A DNA stretch of 14,203 nucleotides from JAGOBX01 sp036733285 (GTDB taxonomy: Bacteria; JAGOBX01): the NCBI GenBank assembly GCA_036733285.1, contig DAINAU010000114.1:1-14203 (forward strand), given 5' to 3'. The notes under the pieces are model-generated. The model saw only the letters and a list, made by a program, of their open reading frames with translations. It made no database searches and was not told the origin of the DNA. A program made the translations under genes and the position numbers. Position 1 is the stretch's first letter; the number at the start of each line of letters is the position of its first letter. Below are positions 14,110 to 14,203 of the stretch, piece by piece.

Positions 14110-14203
14110 ATGAACTTAAAACATTTCTTTACTAAAATTTCTAATCCGAGAATGAAACAATATGAAGCTGTCAGGGCGTTTGTTGTTGAAAGAAAATCAG
14201 CGG
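14110..14203 (+). CDS. Probable transposase, N-terminal start (3' truncated by window)
   Basis: Only 31 codons are in the window, beginning at an ATG with AAGGTG upstream. The segment SNPRMKQYEAVRAFVVERKSA resembles the opening helix of transposases that begin 'NPxxKQYEAIRAFFVEGxSA' and then continue into a helix-turn-helix. In those proteins this segment starts the DNA-binding domain of a DDE transposase. The family and completeness cannot be judged from this length. No terminal inverted repeat could be assigned because the right end is missing. If correct, the element is the nearest mobile gene to the broken sagB-like gene. Confidence 0.5.
   Translation, partial: MNLKHFFTKISNPRMKQYEAVRAFVVERKSA

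Noticed and set aside
1..14203. tRNA, rRNA or a defence/toxin-antitoxin module
   Set aside because: No cloverleaf, rRNA segment or recognisable defence gene was seen on either strand.

Overview
This window is AT-rich chromosomal DNA with dense coding and long A/T runs. It looks like an anaerobic, motile, heterotrophic bacterium. The evidence is the tail of a chemotaxis receptor at the left edge, a peroxide-defence cluster of the anaerobe type (PerR, ferritin-like protein, rubrerythrin), a heptose-nucleotide enzyme suggesting a Gram-negative-type surface polysaccharide, and periplasmic solute-binding domains. A spirochaete or a member of the Fibrobacterota/Bacteroidota side of the tree would fit. 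No rRNA or other decisive marker is present, so the phylum is left open.

Layout. Positions 1-2350 (+): the end of a methyl-accepting chemotaxis protein, a 573-aa HPr-kinase/PEP-carboxykinase-like P-loop protein with its own consensus promoter, a terminator, and an isolated thiS. Positions 2351-4735: a manganese-type inorganic pyrophosphatase with CBS and DRTGG regulatory domains (-), flanked on both sides by dispersed, hairpin-rich repeats. Positions 4736-6494 (-): a perR, ferritin-like, rubrerythrin cluster with two matching PerR-type operators. Positions 6742-8904 (+): a heptose-phosphate nucleotidyltransferase followed closely by a secreted protein made of two tandem solute-binding domains. 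Positions 9009-12482 (-): clpP, map and a hybrid histidine kinase, closely spaced behind one promoter. Positions 12657-13800 (-): a SagB-type oxidoreductase gene broken by a frame-disrupting deletion. Positions 14033-14203 (+): a strong promoter and the first 31 codons of a probable transposase.

How the parts work together. PerR has all the metal ligands of the Bacillus protein. Its predicted operator lies exactly between the -35 and -10 of its own promoter, and a sister operator lies between the ferritin-like gene and rubrerythrin. This makes a self-regulated peroxide and iron-storage circuit. The perR promoter places the transcript start on the A of the ATG, so its mRNA may be leaderless.

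The most unusual material is non-coding. There are three families of dispersed repeats: A (7-bp hairpins with GGA-looped palindromes), B (about 90-110 bp with inverted ends beginning AAYCTGAAA, three copies including a deletion-like one) and C (CCTCGCAG palindromes followed by GTTCAT). They fill nearly every intergenic space between operons. No clearly new defence or metabolic system is visible. The broken sagB, the leaderless perR and the B-family MITE-like elements are the best leads.
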